DNA of 64,000 bases from Rhyacichthys aspro. Taxonomy: Eukaryota; Chordata; Actinopteri; Gobiiformes; Rhyacichthyidae. The notes below the pieces were generated by a model. It saw only the letters and a program-made list of their open reading frames with translations, did not search any database and was not told the origin of the DNA. The position numbers were made by a program, and so were the translations under genes. The stretch spans positions 19,204,051-19,268,050 of the forward strand of contig CM072170.1 in NCBI GenBank assembly GCA_036850595.1. Direction: 5' to 3'. Position 1 is the first letter of the stretch, and the number at the start of each line of letters is the position of its first letter. Below are positions 34,029-45,345 of the stretch, in pieces.

Positions 34029-35504
34029 AGTCTTGGCAATATTTGTAGCCGATACTAACACTCTCCTGAAAACCAGAAAGTGTTCTCTAATCTTTTGTTT
34101 TCCCACAGTGAAACAAGAACAAGCAGTGAATACAAACTGAGAAAAAAGGACCAATGCTTAGCTCAACTTACTCTACTGCAGCCTGCAACCTCTTGACGTA
34201 GTATCATTCAAATTGTAGCTGCGACTACTACTACTGCTACTACTAGTGCTTCTTTTACAGTAACCCTGTTGTCTATATGAACGAATGCAGTTTGCACAAT
34301 GTAGTTTTGATAACAACACTTCACATAAACTGAACAGTTAGACATCAGGAAATCTATAGACTGAAAAGGTAAAATCATCCAAGGATCCATCCTCTGCTCC
34401 TGCTCTTTGGACCACTGCGTGGCAAGATTGTGCTGCACAGAGGTAAGAACAAACAGAATTAGTTTGCAAATAGAAGCATGGTGCATTAACATGTCACCAA
34501 TAATGACTACTCACATTCATTTGTGTTGCCGTTGCCGTCTTCGTGTCATCACCAGGTGGGTATTGGGACAGGGTGACTTCAAGCCTAGTAGATTAAAAAA
34601 AAATGTCAAAATTAACACTACCACTGCAGCAACCACAAAATGGCGGCGGTTTCCACAGGCTGCAAGCGAATACATGCTCGAGATGTGCTCTTGAACCTTA
34701 CACACGTTCACCTATGCATTTAAGTATTAAAGTACAAAAATATTCAACATTCATAACTCACTTGATTGATCGTCTTTATATACAGCAGGCAGTCTCCTCG
34801 TGGTACGTTCACTCCTCGTTTTTTTTCATTTGGTTAGCATCCTGTTCGCTAGCTTGTAACACTTGCACTTACCGCACACGTTCACTTTACTTTGTTCTTT
34901 CAAAGGTTATTTTTTACTTTAACTGTTTTGCCATTCTGTGGAGTAGCCACCGGGTCAGCATCAAATACAAACAGGGAGATAATTTAAGCTTTATTTCTCC
35001 AATGTGCTTCTATTGCCACGCCGCAGGAATTTCTTTGCTGCTTCCGCCTGGGTGCAAGGTGTGCTCTCTGGGGAACATGCGCCATCTCCTGGCAAATTAC
35101 GTTGTTGCAAATACATCCATTTGTCTTGCTTGCGTACACTGCCTGCCCGCCTGCCTGTCTGTTTATATTCCAGTAAATGTCACACTACAATTTTCACTAC
35201 TAATTTAAAAGTTTTTATTTAAACACACATACAGCAAAAATAAACAAAAAAACAACAATATTTTATAAACAGGAACAATAAAAAACACAAGCAAACAGAA
35301 ACACACCAAAATAATAATAATCATCATCACCACCATCATCATAAAAATAAACCTATCTAAATGTATTTAGAGTTTTTTCTCTGTTTTTAGCGACATAATT
35401 TTTTTCTTTAGTTCCTCGTCCGTATTGAGGAACCGCTGGAGATCTCTGGCGTATCCGCTGAGCGTTATTCCCGCTTGAAAACCAGGGTATGTTGATTTGG
35501 TTTT
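34029..35504 (-). repeat. Left arm of the giant inverted repeat
   Basis: Reverse complement of 35706-37170. On the minus strand its inner end codes KTKSTYPGFQAGITLSGYAR then DLQRFLNTDEELKKKI and a stop at 35367. Exon-like pieces further out (34570-34500) end at a GTGAGT donor. Frames elsewhere in the arm, such as 34603-35208, are not supported. Confidence 0.9.
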
Positions 35505-35654
35505 AGGTGGGTCATTACAAACCGGTGAGTCTGAACGACGTGGCATCCACGGCGTGTCGTCGGAGCGCCAAAGTAGCATTCTTTGTCTTTCCGTAGGTGG
35601 CAAGAATTTTTCTTGTTTGTAATGACCCACCTGAAACTGAACCACCCCAAACAT
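35367..35654 (-). CDS. C-terminal coding piece in the left arm, unknown protein
   Basis: A 95-codon minus-strand frame crosses from the unique centre (VGHYKQEKFLPPTERQRML) into the arm (YPGFQAGITLSGYARDLQRF) and ends with a lysine-rich tail LKKKIMSLKTEKKL. The part shared with the other arm starts at KTKSTYPG. I do not recognise the family. Conservation of the frame in both arms suggests that it was coding when duplicated. Confidence 0.45.
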   Translation of the reverse strand: MFGVVQFQVGHYKQEKFLPPTERQRMLLWRSDDTPWMPRRSDSPVCNDPPKTKSTYPGFQAGITLSGYARDLQRFLNTDEELKKKIMSLKTEKKL

Positions 35655-35705
35655 TGAATTGAGTACACTGTGTATGATTTTAACAGGTCATACTGGTTGC
35701 GAAGA
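35505..35705. other. Centre of the palindrome, with its own 18-bp inverted repeat
   Basis: 201 bp not shared by the arms. AGGTGGGTCATTACAAAC at 35505-35522, touching the left arm, is repeated in reverse complement at 35615-35632. The right part ends 'tgattttaacag' plus gtcatactggttgcgaag, an acceptor-like site just before the right arm. Confidence 0.85.
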
Positions 35706-35842
35706 AAACCAAATCAACATACCCTGGTTTTCAAGCGGTAATAACGCTCAGCGGATACGCCAGAGATCTCCAGCGGTCCCTCAATACGGACAAGGAACTA
35801 AAGAAAAAAATTATGTCGCTAAAAACAGAGAAAAAACTCTAA
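35690..35842 (+). CDS. C-terminal coding exon in the right arm, unknown protein
   Basis: After the acceptor 'ttttaacag' the + frame reads VILVAKKTKSTYPGFQ, then DLQRSLNTDKELKKKIM and the same stop as the left copy. It differs from the left copy in a few residues (G/V, F/S, E/K). The exon start looks more natural here than in the left arm, where a different upstream sequence is joined. Confidence 0.45.
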   Translation: MLVAKKTKSTYPGFQAVITLSGYARDLQRSLNTDKELKKKIMSLKTEKKL

Positions 35843-37170
35843 ATAAATTTAGATAGGTTTATTTTTATGATGATGGTGATGATGATTATTATTATTTTGG
35901 TGTGTTTCTGTTTGCTTGTGTTTTTTATTGTTCCTGTTTATAAAATATTGTTGTTGTTTTTTTGTTTATTTTTGCTGTATGTGTGTTTAAATAAAAACTT
36001 TTAAATTAGTTAGTAGTGAAAATTGTAGTGTGACATTTACTGCAATATAAACAGGCAGGCGGGCAGGCAGTGCACGCAAGCAAGACAAATGGATGTATTT
36101 GCAACAACGTAATTTGCCAGGAGATGGCGCATGTTCCCCAGAGAGCACACCTTGCACCCAGGCGGAAGCAGCAAAGAAATTCCTGCGGCATGGCAATAGA
36201 AGCACATTGGAGAAATGAAGCTTAAATTATCTGCCTGTTTGTATTTGATGCTGACCCGGTGGCTACTCCACAGAATGGCGTACAGGAAAACAGTTAAAGT
36301 AAAAATAACCTTTGAAAGAATAAAGTAAAGTGAACGTGTGCGGTAAGTGCAAGTGTTACAAGCTAGCGAACAGGATGCTAACCAAATGAAAAAAACGAGG
36401 AGTGAACGTACCACGAGGAGACTGCCTGCTGTATATAAAGACGATCAATCAAGTGAGTTATGAATGTTGAATATTTTTGTACTTTAATGCTTAAATGCAT
36501 AGGTGAACATGTGTAAGGTTCAAGAGCACATCTCGAGCATGTATTCGCTTGCAGCCTGTGGAAACCGCCGCCATTTTGTGGTTGCTGCAGTGGTAGTGTT
36601 AATTTTGACATTTTTTTTTAATCTACTAGGCTTGAAGTCACCCTGTCCCAATACCCACCTGGTGATGACACGAAGACGGCAACGGCAACACAAATGAATG
36701 TGAGTAGTCATTATTGGTGACATGTTAATGCACCATGCTTCTATTTGCAAACTAATTCTGTTTGTTCTTACCTCTGTGCAGTGGTCCAAAGAGCAGGAGC
36801 AGAGGATGGATCCTTGGATGATTTTACCTTTTCAGTCTATAGATTTCCTGATGTCTAACTGTTCAGTTTATGTGAAGTGTTGTTATCAAAACTACATTGT
36901 GCAAACTGCATTCGTTCATATAGACAACAGGGTTACTGTAAAAGAAGCACTAGTAGTAGCAGTAGCAGTAGTCGCAGCTACAATTTGAATGATACTACGT
37001 CAAGAGGTTGCAGGCTGCAGTAGAGTAAGTTGAGCTAAGCATTGGTCCTTTTTTCTCAGTTTGTATTCACTGCTTGTTCTTGTTTCACTGTGGGAAAACA
37101 AAAGATTAGAGAACACTTTCTGGTTTTCAGGAGAGTGTTAGTATCGGCTACAAATATTGCCAAGACTCGG
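35706..37170 (+). repeat. Right arm of the giant inverted repeat
   Basis: Reverse complement of 34029-35504. On + at 36630 an acceptor (ttttttttaatctactag) begins an exon-like stretch LEVTLSQYPPGDDTKTATA that ends at a GTGAGT donor (36700). A next piece begins after 'ctctgtgcag' (36782) with WSKEQEQRMDPWMILPF. These suggest a spliced gene running towards the outer end, but no family is recognised. Confidence 0.9.
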
Positions 37171-37657
37171 TTAATTAACCCTTAATTAAGGGGGACTAAG
37201 GCCGTAATTACGCCCAAGTCCCCCTGCTAGTACCGGTACTAAGGCGAAAGTCCCGCTTTAGAATACGGCCCGGTTGCACGGTTAATTAACCCTTAATTAA
37301 GGGGGACTAAGGCCGTAATTACGCCCAAGTCCCCCTGATAGTACCGGTACTAAGGCGAAAGTCCCGCTTTAGAATACGGCCCGGTTGCACGGTTAGTTAA
37401 CCCTTAATTAAGGGGGACTAAGGCCGTAATTACGCCCAAGTCCCCCTGATAGTACCGGTACTAAGGCGAAAGTCCCGCTTTAGAATACGGCCCGGTTGCA
37501 CGGTTAGTTAAACCTTAATTAAGGGGGACTAAGGCCGTAATTACGCCCAAGTCCCCCTGATAGTACCGGTACTAAGGCGAAAGTCCCGCTTTAGAATACG
37601 GCCCGGTTGCACGGTTAATTAACCCTTAATTAAGGGGGACTAAGGCCGTAATTACGC
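37171..37657 (-). repeat. 111-bp tandem repeat, right array
   Basis: Inverted counterpart of the left array with about 4.4 units (GCCCAAGTCCCC at about 37212, 37323, 37434 and 37545, last unit broken at 37657). Confidence 0.95.
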
Positions 37658-37989
37658 CTAAAAGTACTGGTACTTGAATTGTAAATGCTCTGTGTTATGA
37701 ACAAATATTGATCCATGGATATGCATGTTGTACTTGTGTCATTTTTGTAATAAAATATCTGAATGAAATACATTTCTGTTATTTTTGCCTTCTTGTTTTA
37801 CATTTACAATAAACATTTATATGAAAAATACATCAGCTTGGCTTAGCATATAACACTTTGTAAGATTAAAGCTGATTAAATAAATCAGTGTCTATCAATA
37901 TACTCTGTATCCTTTATTTATACTCCGTACCTCTTAACTACACTCTATACCGCTTTATTACAGGCTATACCCCTTAAATACAGTTTGTG
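37658..37989. other. AT-rich spacer
   Basis: No gene is seen. Three phrases of the type 'actctgtatcc.tttattta' at 37900-37970 hint at a short degenerate repeat. Confidence 0.4.
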
Positions 37990-38405
37990 ACCAGTATGTC
38001 CTAGAGAACTTACACTGTAATTACACTGTAAGTAACCGGGAAGTACTAGATAACTTGTGCTGTAAATACACCGTAAGTAACCGGGACGTACTAGAGGACT
38101 TACACTGTAATTACACCGTAAGTAACCGGGACGTACTAGAGGACTTACACTGTAATTACACCGTAAGTAATGGGAAGTACTAGAGAACTTACACTATAGT
38201 TACACCGTAAGTAACCGGGACGTACTAGAGAACTTACGCTGTAATTACACGGTGTACTTACGCTGTAATTACGCCGTAAGTAATGGGACGTACCAGAGAA
38301 CTTACACTTTAATTACACCGTAAGTAACCAGGACGTACTAGAGAACTTACGCTGTAATTACACTGTAAGTAACCAGGAAGTACCGGGCCGTAATCTAAAG
38401 TGTTA
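37990..38405. repeat. 45-bp satellite, about nine units
   Basis: Unit: GAACTTACACTGTAATTACA then CCGTAAGTAACCGGGACGTACTAGA, repeated head to tail with small changes. The last unit passes into CCGGGCCGTAATCTAAAGTG, which shares CGGGCCGTA(A/T)TCTAAAG with the 111-bp repeat. The two arrays are probably subterminal repeats of one element. There are no spacers, so it is not CRISPR. Confidence 0.9.
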
Positions 38406-38408
38406 CCG

Positions 38409-38513
38409 ATAATTATTGTGTGTTTCATGTTGCAAAACGTGATATGGCAACCTAAATGTATCCAAAATACACTGTATAATGTTCAAAATAGCATAATATC
38501 GGACCTTTAAGAG
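38409..38513 (-). mobile_element. Terminus of a second THAP/ballast-type transposon
   Basis: Its reverse complement matches 1247-1350 almost base for base, from TTAAAGGTCCGATATTATGC through GGATACATTTAGGTTGCC to CATGAAACAC. It is flanked on the right by TTAA. The match stops where the satellite-bearing sequence begins (AGTGTTACC at about 38400). The rest of this copy is not visible. Confidence 0.8.
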
Positions 38514-40211
38514 TAGAACTAGTTGCTTCTGCAACAACCCGTATCCTGAAACTGTCAGGGCCCCACTCTAAGTCACCTTTTAGGATCTCTCACTAAGCAC
38601 CAGACATTTTCAGATTTTAAATGTTGTCTTGTTTTTTTTTAATCTGGGTATCTATTTATATTTATTTATTGTTTATTCTTATTTAATTATACTGTATTCA
38701 TTCACTGGATGTACTTCATGCATATGTTTGTATTTGTTTCTTTTGTCTTTGTTTTGTAGGTTGTTTTTTGTGTTTTTTCTTTTTTTTTTAGGAATCACCA
38801 CCATTTCCAATCAATTTTCTCATTGAAATGGCAAGAAAATAGTGAACCTAGAATCTGTGCCTGCTTTCTAAGCATCTCTTTTGCTCTGAGCTCCCCACAC
38901 TGTAACAACAACGGGCCAGTGCCCTATCTGATTGAATAAAACAAGAAACACCTTTGATATTAGTATTTAAATGGTAAAATCCTCTGCCATTTGATACCAA
39001 ATCATTTGCATGGAGGTGTCTGGTTGTAGAGGATGGATCATTACAGCAGTGCGGCTGTTCCATTTGACTCAGCTCATGACCCGCTGAGCGACTGCAGCCA
39101 CTCGCTGACAGATTATCTCCACACGTTTAGCAGACAGCCCTCTGTCTAATGACTGACTCCACTTGCTAGTAGACTTCTCCCTGACACAAGTGCACTCAAC
39201 CCAATTAATATGCCACTACTTCACATGACTGCCTCAACACAGGAAATCAGATACAGCTCTGCTAATTCGAACAATACACTGTCTGTGCCACTTTGACAGA
39301 CACTTCCAGTTGTTGTCACCCATGTATCGACCACCGGCAAATAAAAATAGTTCAATATGACGCCTGGCACATGAAGCACTCTGATGAATCGTTGCACTTA
39401 TTTCAGAGTTGTTTTTCTGATCATTTTTGGTGACATTTCTGCTCGGCTGGGCAGCATCAGCGGGGAGTGACAGCAGAGTAAAAGGATGACATGCAACAAA
39501 GGTCATGAGGAGGGGACATGTCACCTACTTCAGCGAGCTGTCACTCTGCCCTATTCAGACATCCTCTGATTACACTGATTCTGTGGCTTGTGTTGAGAAA
39601 CAGGAGCAGCTGTATTGGAGTCTAATGAAGACTTTTTATTTATTTATTTAAAAAAAATCAACATCAGTCAAGCAGAAATCAAAAATTGTGAGTGCATCTG
39701 GGCTAGCAAATCCTCCTTGAAAATGTTTTGGTAAGGGTAGGCTTAACTATGTGTAAAGGTTTGAAGAATGAAGGTGAGGTGAAAGAGCTGCTGTTTCACT
39801 AAAATACTATTTAGAGTTGACCTCCTAGTCTTAAAGAGGTTAAGATTATTATTCATATCCAAGGACTGTGATTCACCCTAAAACATTTTCACTTTCATTC
39901 ACTCTTTTGGGGGACCCCTTTGGAGGAACCCAGCTGACAAAGATGTGTTCCAAATGGTTCCAAACCCCACCTCCTCCTAACGAATGAGTCCTTTGTTTGG
40001 CCAAAATACCAAGGATGCATCTGTGGATCGTCCGTAACCTTGCTTTATTCCAAATTACCCACAATGCACTGCAAGTGTTTTAAAAACTAGAGGTAGAATA
40101 GGAAGTGCAGATGAAAGCGGACATTTTCCTTTAGTGTACATTTGCTGTGTTCAGAGAAAATGTTTTATTTTGACAACACTTGCCCAATAAACCTACAGTT
40201 CTGTTTCATTT
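38514..40211. other. Unassigned sequence
   Basis: No coding evidence. T-rich at 38630-38800; a GC-richer part at 39030-39240 might be conserved non-coding DNA. Confidence 0.35.
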
Positions 40212-40219
40212 CATGTTAG

Positions 40220-40405
40220 CAGTGTTTCCAACTACTCAGTGAGGAAAGTAACTATTTGCTGTCCTAAAAGTTGCTAGAAGTCACTAAATAGTGGCAGTCT
40301 AATTTGCATTATTTACCATGTGCATTTATCTTTAATGGACACTGTAGGAGAGAGGAATAATGCAGTTTTTAAAGTTTCTGTTTCTGTTATAAGGCTTTGC
40401 CCTTT

Positions 40406-40436
<31 letters not shown>

Positions 40437-40932
40437 AACATCACTACGTTTGGTATAGAAATCAGCCTTACAAAGCAGGCAGTATGCCTGTTTGTCATCT
40501 CCAATAAGCGCCTTCAACCAGCCTTTGGATTCAGGATTTGATTCCAACTTCTTCCTGTATTTTTGAGTGTACAGTTTAGACTGAGCCAGCTAGATGTTAG
40601 TTATGCCACAGAGAGGCACACACAGTGGACAAGTGACAGTGAGTGACTGAGGCTGTGTGAGTTTTTGGTCTAATGATACATCCATGCTCAGGACGCAGAG
40701 GGGTAAACATCTCCTGCCTGGACTGCAGCTGACAGGGACTGCTGTGCTCTGATAGGGCCGTCTGCAAGTGCTTTGGGACAGGGGAGGTACACAGTAGCTG
40801 CTCGTTGAGAAGAGTGAGAACAAGTCTCCTACTGTCTCCAATAACACCAAGGAAAGTCACTAGATTTGAGTCACTAGAGAATTCTGAATAGTTGCTAAAT
40901 ATCGTGACAAAGTTTCTAAGTTTGCAACACTG
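40220..40932 (-). mobile_element. Deleted hAT element (713 bp) with zinc-finger exon
   Basis: It is flanked by exact 8-bp duplications CATGTTAG (40212-40219 and 40933-40940). Ends are CAGTGTTTCCAACTA and GTTTGCAACACTG. On the minus strand at about 40545-40435 it encodes ESNPESKGWLKALIGDDKQA then YCLLCKADFYTKRSDV, a C2-type finger start like that of ZNF862-type hAT relatives, followed by a poly-T run (40411-40437). The catalytic domain is deleted. Confidence 0.85.
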
Positions 40933-41057
40933 CATGTTAGTGAGATTTTATCAGTGTTGTCATTGTTCACATCACTTCAATGTATAGTACGTACGTTCAG
41001 TGTATAATACGACCTGATCGTTGCTGCAGCTTTCAAAAGTCACTCATGCAGAATTTA

Positions 41058-42208
41058 CAGTAATCTGAAAAAGTATTTGCCCTCTTCTAGACTTCTTATT
41101 TTTTTGCATATTTGTCACACTTAACACTTTCAGATCATCAAACTAATTTAAATATTAGACCTAGATAACTGAAGTAAACACAAAAAAAAGCTGTTTTTAA
41201 GGGAAAAAAGCTATCCAAACCTTGGAACGCTAAGTACAAGTTCACCAGCCACACCCAGGCCTGATTACTGCAAGACCTGTTGAATCAAGAAATCACTTAT
41301 ATAGAACCTGTCTGACAAAGTGAAATAACCTAAAAGATCTCAAAAACCAAGACAAAGAAGATCCAAAGAAATAAGAAACGACAGATGAGAAAGAAAGTAA
41401 TTGACATCTATCATTTTGGAATAGGTTACAAGGCCATTTCTACAGCTTTGGGACTCCAGCGAACCACGGTGAGAGCCAATATCCACGAATGGAGAAAGTA
41501 TGGAACAGTGGTGAACTGAAGGAGTGGCTGTCCTACCAAAATACAGGTCTCATGTGCCTCAATAAAGATCAGAGCTCATGACTCAACCATGAGAAAAAGA
41601 CTGGGCAAAATTGGCATCCATGGTAGAGTTCCAAGGTGAAAACCACAACTGAAAAGAACATAAAGGCTCGTCTCACTTTTGCCAAAAAACATCTTGATGA
41701 TCCCCTTTTGGGAAAATATTCTGTGGACTGACGAGACAAAAGTCTTACGTTTTTGGAAGGTGTGCGTCCCGTTACATCTGGTATAGAAGTAACTCTGCAT
41801 TTCAGGAAAAAGAACATTACAACAACAGCCAAATATGGTGGTAGTGTGATGGTCTGGGGCTGCTTTGCCTTACCTAGTCAAAGTCCTGACTTGGAATATG
41901 ATCGCGATGATGTGGCTATACAAGGCCAGTGGGGCTAAATTAAAACAATTCTGCAAAGAAGAAGGGCCTAAATTCCACCACAGCGATGTGAAAGACTTAT
42001 CTCAAATGCTTGATTTTGGTTGTTGCAGCTGAGAGAGGACCAACCATTTATTAGGCTTAGGCAGCAATGCCTTGTTACATAGGGCTTGGTAGGTTCAGAT
42101 AGCCATTTCATCTAACAAATAAAATAATCACTTAAAAACTGCATTTTTCTGTTTACTTGGTATCTTTGTCTAATGAAATCAGGACGGCAAATACTTTTTC
42201 ATGTAATG
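41058..42208 (+). mobile_element. Tc1-like transposon, near full length but inactive
   Basis: Inverted ends CAGTAATCTGAAAAAGTATTTGCC and (reverse complement of the right end) CATTACATGAAAAAGTATTTGCC are flanked by TA. The transposase remnant on + reads RQMRKKVIDIYHFGIGYKAI (HTH), IHEWRKYGTV, LGKIGIHGRVPR and ENILWTDETKV, with the first catalytic Asp. Stops at several places and a missing 3' coding part make it inactive. Confidence 0.85.
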
Positions 42209-44000
42209 TAACTAACTATTCAGCTCCACAAATGTTTTTGTCCCTATGAGTCTTATGAGCCATGGATCAGTTTCAGACTCTCACCAACATCAGACTTAAA
42301 AAAAAAAAGGATTTATTTGCTTAACATTAGATTTTATATCATATCATAGTCTAACTAACTAGAACTTTAGGATTGGCTTGGGCTCTGGAGGAGCCGCCTC
42401 CAAAGTAGGAATACTGGCAAATAAGAAAGCAGCCACAATATTGTGCTGATCTATATATAGGATTATACAGTGACTCAAGTAGTGAACTGTTCGGACACTA
42501 CACGCCTGTTTTCTGTCACTAATAGTCACAGGATTCTGGCGTATGTAACCCTGGCTAGGGCAGTAGGGTTATAACCTGCCAGCTTCTAGTTAAAGGTTTG
42601 GACCAGTTTCAGAAGATGCTAAGATCGGCAGAAGCCTGATAGTTAAGCATGATGAGTGACACCAAGTGTAAGAGAATTGGGTTACTGCCTTAGAGCTTCG
42701 AAGTATTGGACCACATAAAAGGACTGAAGAGAGTCTGGATGTCTTAAGCAGAAGTTATTACCATCAAATACAGGCCCGGAGACTGTTGAACAGTCAACAC
42801 AGCGTAGTATTGAACACTCAAGTCTGCCTATGCTTTCATAGGACTCAGCTTATAATACCTCATAGAAGGACAATACGCAAACAGTACAATAACAAAAGAG
42901 TTGTTATTCAGTTGTTATTCAGCTGATTAGGCTTGAGGTTGGAGACATGTTATCCTGCAGGTGTCTGAGTCTATCTGTTGACAGAGCCCAAGGCTCAGGG
43001 CATCATAACCTTACAATAGATCCCAAAATTCTCTAACACCAAGAGACTTAAGTTGATGAATGTGCATTAACAACACACCAATTTTTGTCAACATTCACAT
43101 TAATTGCATGAAACATCAGAATAGAAAAAAAGAAAATATTCCCTCCAAAGTCTCTGAGCCCAGTTGTATAGTCAAGTTAAAGTCTGAAGGGTCGACCGAT
43201 GGGCCCGATCATATAATGTGTTTGATAGTGTGGTAGGTGGTAGGACTCTTCTGTTCAAAGAGATAACAAGGACTCTTAAGTTTGCATTTGTCGCCATCCA
43301 GTCGACTGGAAAATTCAACTTCTTTCTAGTGCTGGGCTCTCCTTGACTTCGGATCTGCAAAGGGATTTCTGCTCCCCAACAAAATACCTGACCGTTTAGT
43401 CACCTAACTTTAAGAATCACCCAAAGCTCAAATGAACAAGGTTTAATGTAGTTTTTGCCTAGCAATTTCTTCCACAGGGCTCACCATGGTTACACCACCA
43501 GCAGGGGAAACAAAATGGCAGACGTCCAACTGCAAGTGCAACAAGGGATTCTTGGAGCCTATTCTGATTGACTAGGCGGTGGTCATAGGTGTCTAAGATA
43601 AGCCCTAATCAATGTCAATTAATCAAGTGACATTCTAATTGGACAGTACATCAAAGATACTAATAGGTGGTGCAGAGATAACACACAAATACATGCTTAG
43701 GCATACGTATTTATAGTATGGGCTATACGTAGGCTAGGCTGTATGTAAAAAAAAGTCCACAAAACTCGGCCGATAATGGACTTTTGTTAAAAACTCTTGC
43801 AAGACTTAGTGATATAAATATTAGTAATAATGTGTCTAAGTATTTTATTAAATAAGCCTTGTCCTATTAATGACCAAAAGTGACTGGATTATTACAACTA
43901 TTTTATGCCTCAAGAGGGAAGCTATCATATCTCTGTCTGTATGAGCTCATGTAAACCAACATTTGTGATTTTACAAATTATTAATGACAATTTATGACCC
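42209..44000. other. Unassigned 1.8-kb stretch
   Basis: No motif or terminal repeat could be tied together. Parts such as 42690-43390 have repeat-like composition, but no family is recognised. Confidence 0.3.
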
Positions 44001-44307
44001 AATATGTTTCCACAGACGGTCAAACTTGTGCCTCTAACTTGTTTTATTCAAACCTATTCTGTAGCCTACTGTTTAAAGATCATTCATGTCATGGTCATGC
44101 TGCTCTCCTACGATATGTTGCAAAGCATTATGGTCTATTTGGACTGTCTAATGACCATCACTGCTCATTACTTTTATTGATGGATTATGGGAAACATCGG
44201 AGTGTGTGTAGTATGCACCAGTGCACTCAGTGGAAACTCAGTGGGGGGCTTACAATGTTCCCCATATCATCAAAAGAGGCTTGCCATAAACAGTTTGGGA
44301 ACCACTG
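44001..44307. mobile_element. Right end of a hAT-like element
   Basis: GTTTGGGAACCACTG at 44293-44307 is the reverse complement of CAGTGGTTCCCAAAC, a common hAT terminus. The left end was not found, so the extent to the left is a guess. Confidence 0.4.
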
Positions 44308-45100
44308 GTTTAAGGAGAAGTGGAGCAAGTGATTCCTTAATGGGCTGAGCTCAAATTTGTCAAATGTCCTCTACTGGACTATCTGCAACTGATCCAACAG
44401 TCCATTATTTCTACTGGAAGCAGTGCACTGTTGGAACAGGACTTTTAATTTTCCATTGGCTGAACCTTATTGCAAATACCATTAAAATCAAATGTTATAC
44501 ATTTTTTGGCTTATTAAAGACTGTAGCTCATTACCACATCTGTGCTGTGAAAAATACCATCTAAACACATCAATACTTACTTATAATATAGTTTAAAGTC
44601 AAAGGTCCTTGTAGCTGACTCCAAAGTCATTATTGTGAAATTATTAGGGACTTTGTAAAGTATAAATCTAAGAAAAATAAGTATGAGGTCAGTGAGTTTA
44701 AGAAAACTTGTTCATTACCAAAAATCGAGCATTGATTTGCATTCACTTCCATCTAAAAAGTTTATGAGTTGTGGCGTTCTTAGGGCATTTCTTTGCCTCT
44801 CTAACTGCAAAACCCAGTTCTACTCCTCTGCAGCCCAGCAAAACAAATTTTTTACACTCTATCTTTCATCTTATCATCTGTAACTAAAAAAAAATAACAT
44901 TACAGAAAGGGAGGTAGTAACAGAGAGAAAAAAGTAAGGTCAGCCTCATTAAAAAATCTAGTCAAGTCTAATCTAGTCTAGTCAACGCTGTGAAATGCTC
45001 ATCTACCAAATGGGTTATGTGTTTGTTGTTCACTTACTTGGACTAGTGTTTTGTTTTGTTTTGTTTTGTTTGGGTTTTTTTTTATGATTTTGTCACATTT
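44308..45100. other. Unassigned spacer
   Basis: AT-rich, with (TTTTG)n at 45050-45072. Nothing else is recognised. Confidence 0.35.
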
Positions 45101-45107
45101 AAATGTT

Positions 45108-45345
45108 TCAGATCATCAAAGAAACCATGAATTCTGCAGTCAACCAAAAAATCCTGAAGGAGAATATCTGGCCATCAGTTGCACTTGGGTTGTGCAGCAG
45201 GACAATGATCCAAAACAAACCAGCAAGTCCACCTCTGAATGGCTTAAAAAAAACAAACGTGAAGGTTTTGATGATTCTGACCAGCAGTCTAAGCTTCACT
45301 CACTCAAAATATGGTCATTTCCACAAATGGTTCTTTTACAGGCTA
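45108..45345 (+). pseudogene. Tc1-like transposase fragment (second half)
   Basis: The frame reads TWVVQQDNDPKQTSKSTSEW then LKKNKREGF. The QQDNDPKHTS block contains the second catalytic Asp of Tc1 transposases. Upstream, in another frame, is ILKENIWPSV. The end of the gene and the terminal repeats are missing. Confidence 0.8.

Larger units (their letters stand above)
33646..37657. mobile_element. Giant inverted repeat (foldback-like element)
   Basis: Outer tandem arrays (33646-34028 and 37171-37657) and arms 34029-35504 and 35706-37170 are reverse complements of each other, with scattered small differences. The centre, 35505-35705, is not shared. Foldback/Galileo elements of insects have this architecture, but no transposase is recognised here. 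The left array runs into the N gap, so its outer end is missing. Confidence 0.9.

Noticed and set aside
34603..35208. 201-codon frame in the left arm, with a mirrored frame in the right arm
   Set aside because: It runs over introns and splice sites of the better-supported opposite reading, has no known motif, and exists twice only because the arms are mirror copies.
33646..37657. Palindrome as pure assembly artefact
   Set aside because: Arms differ at several bases and indels and the centre is unique, so a mirrored contig is unlikely. The adjacent N gap still leaves some doubt.
37990..38405. Regular repeat array that could suggest CRISPR
   Set aside because: Units are contiguous 45-bp tandem copies without unique spacers, and the sequence is eukaryotic.
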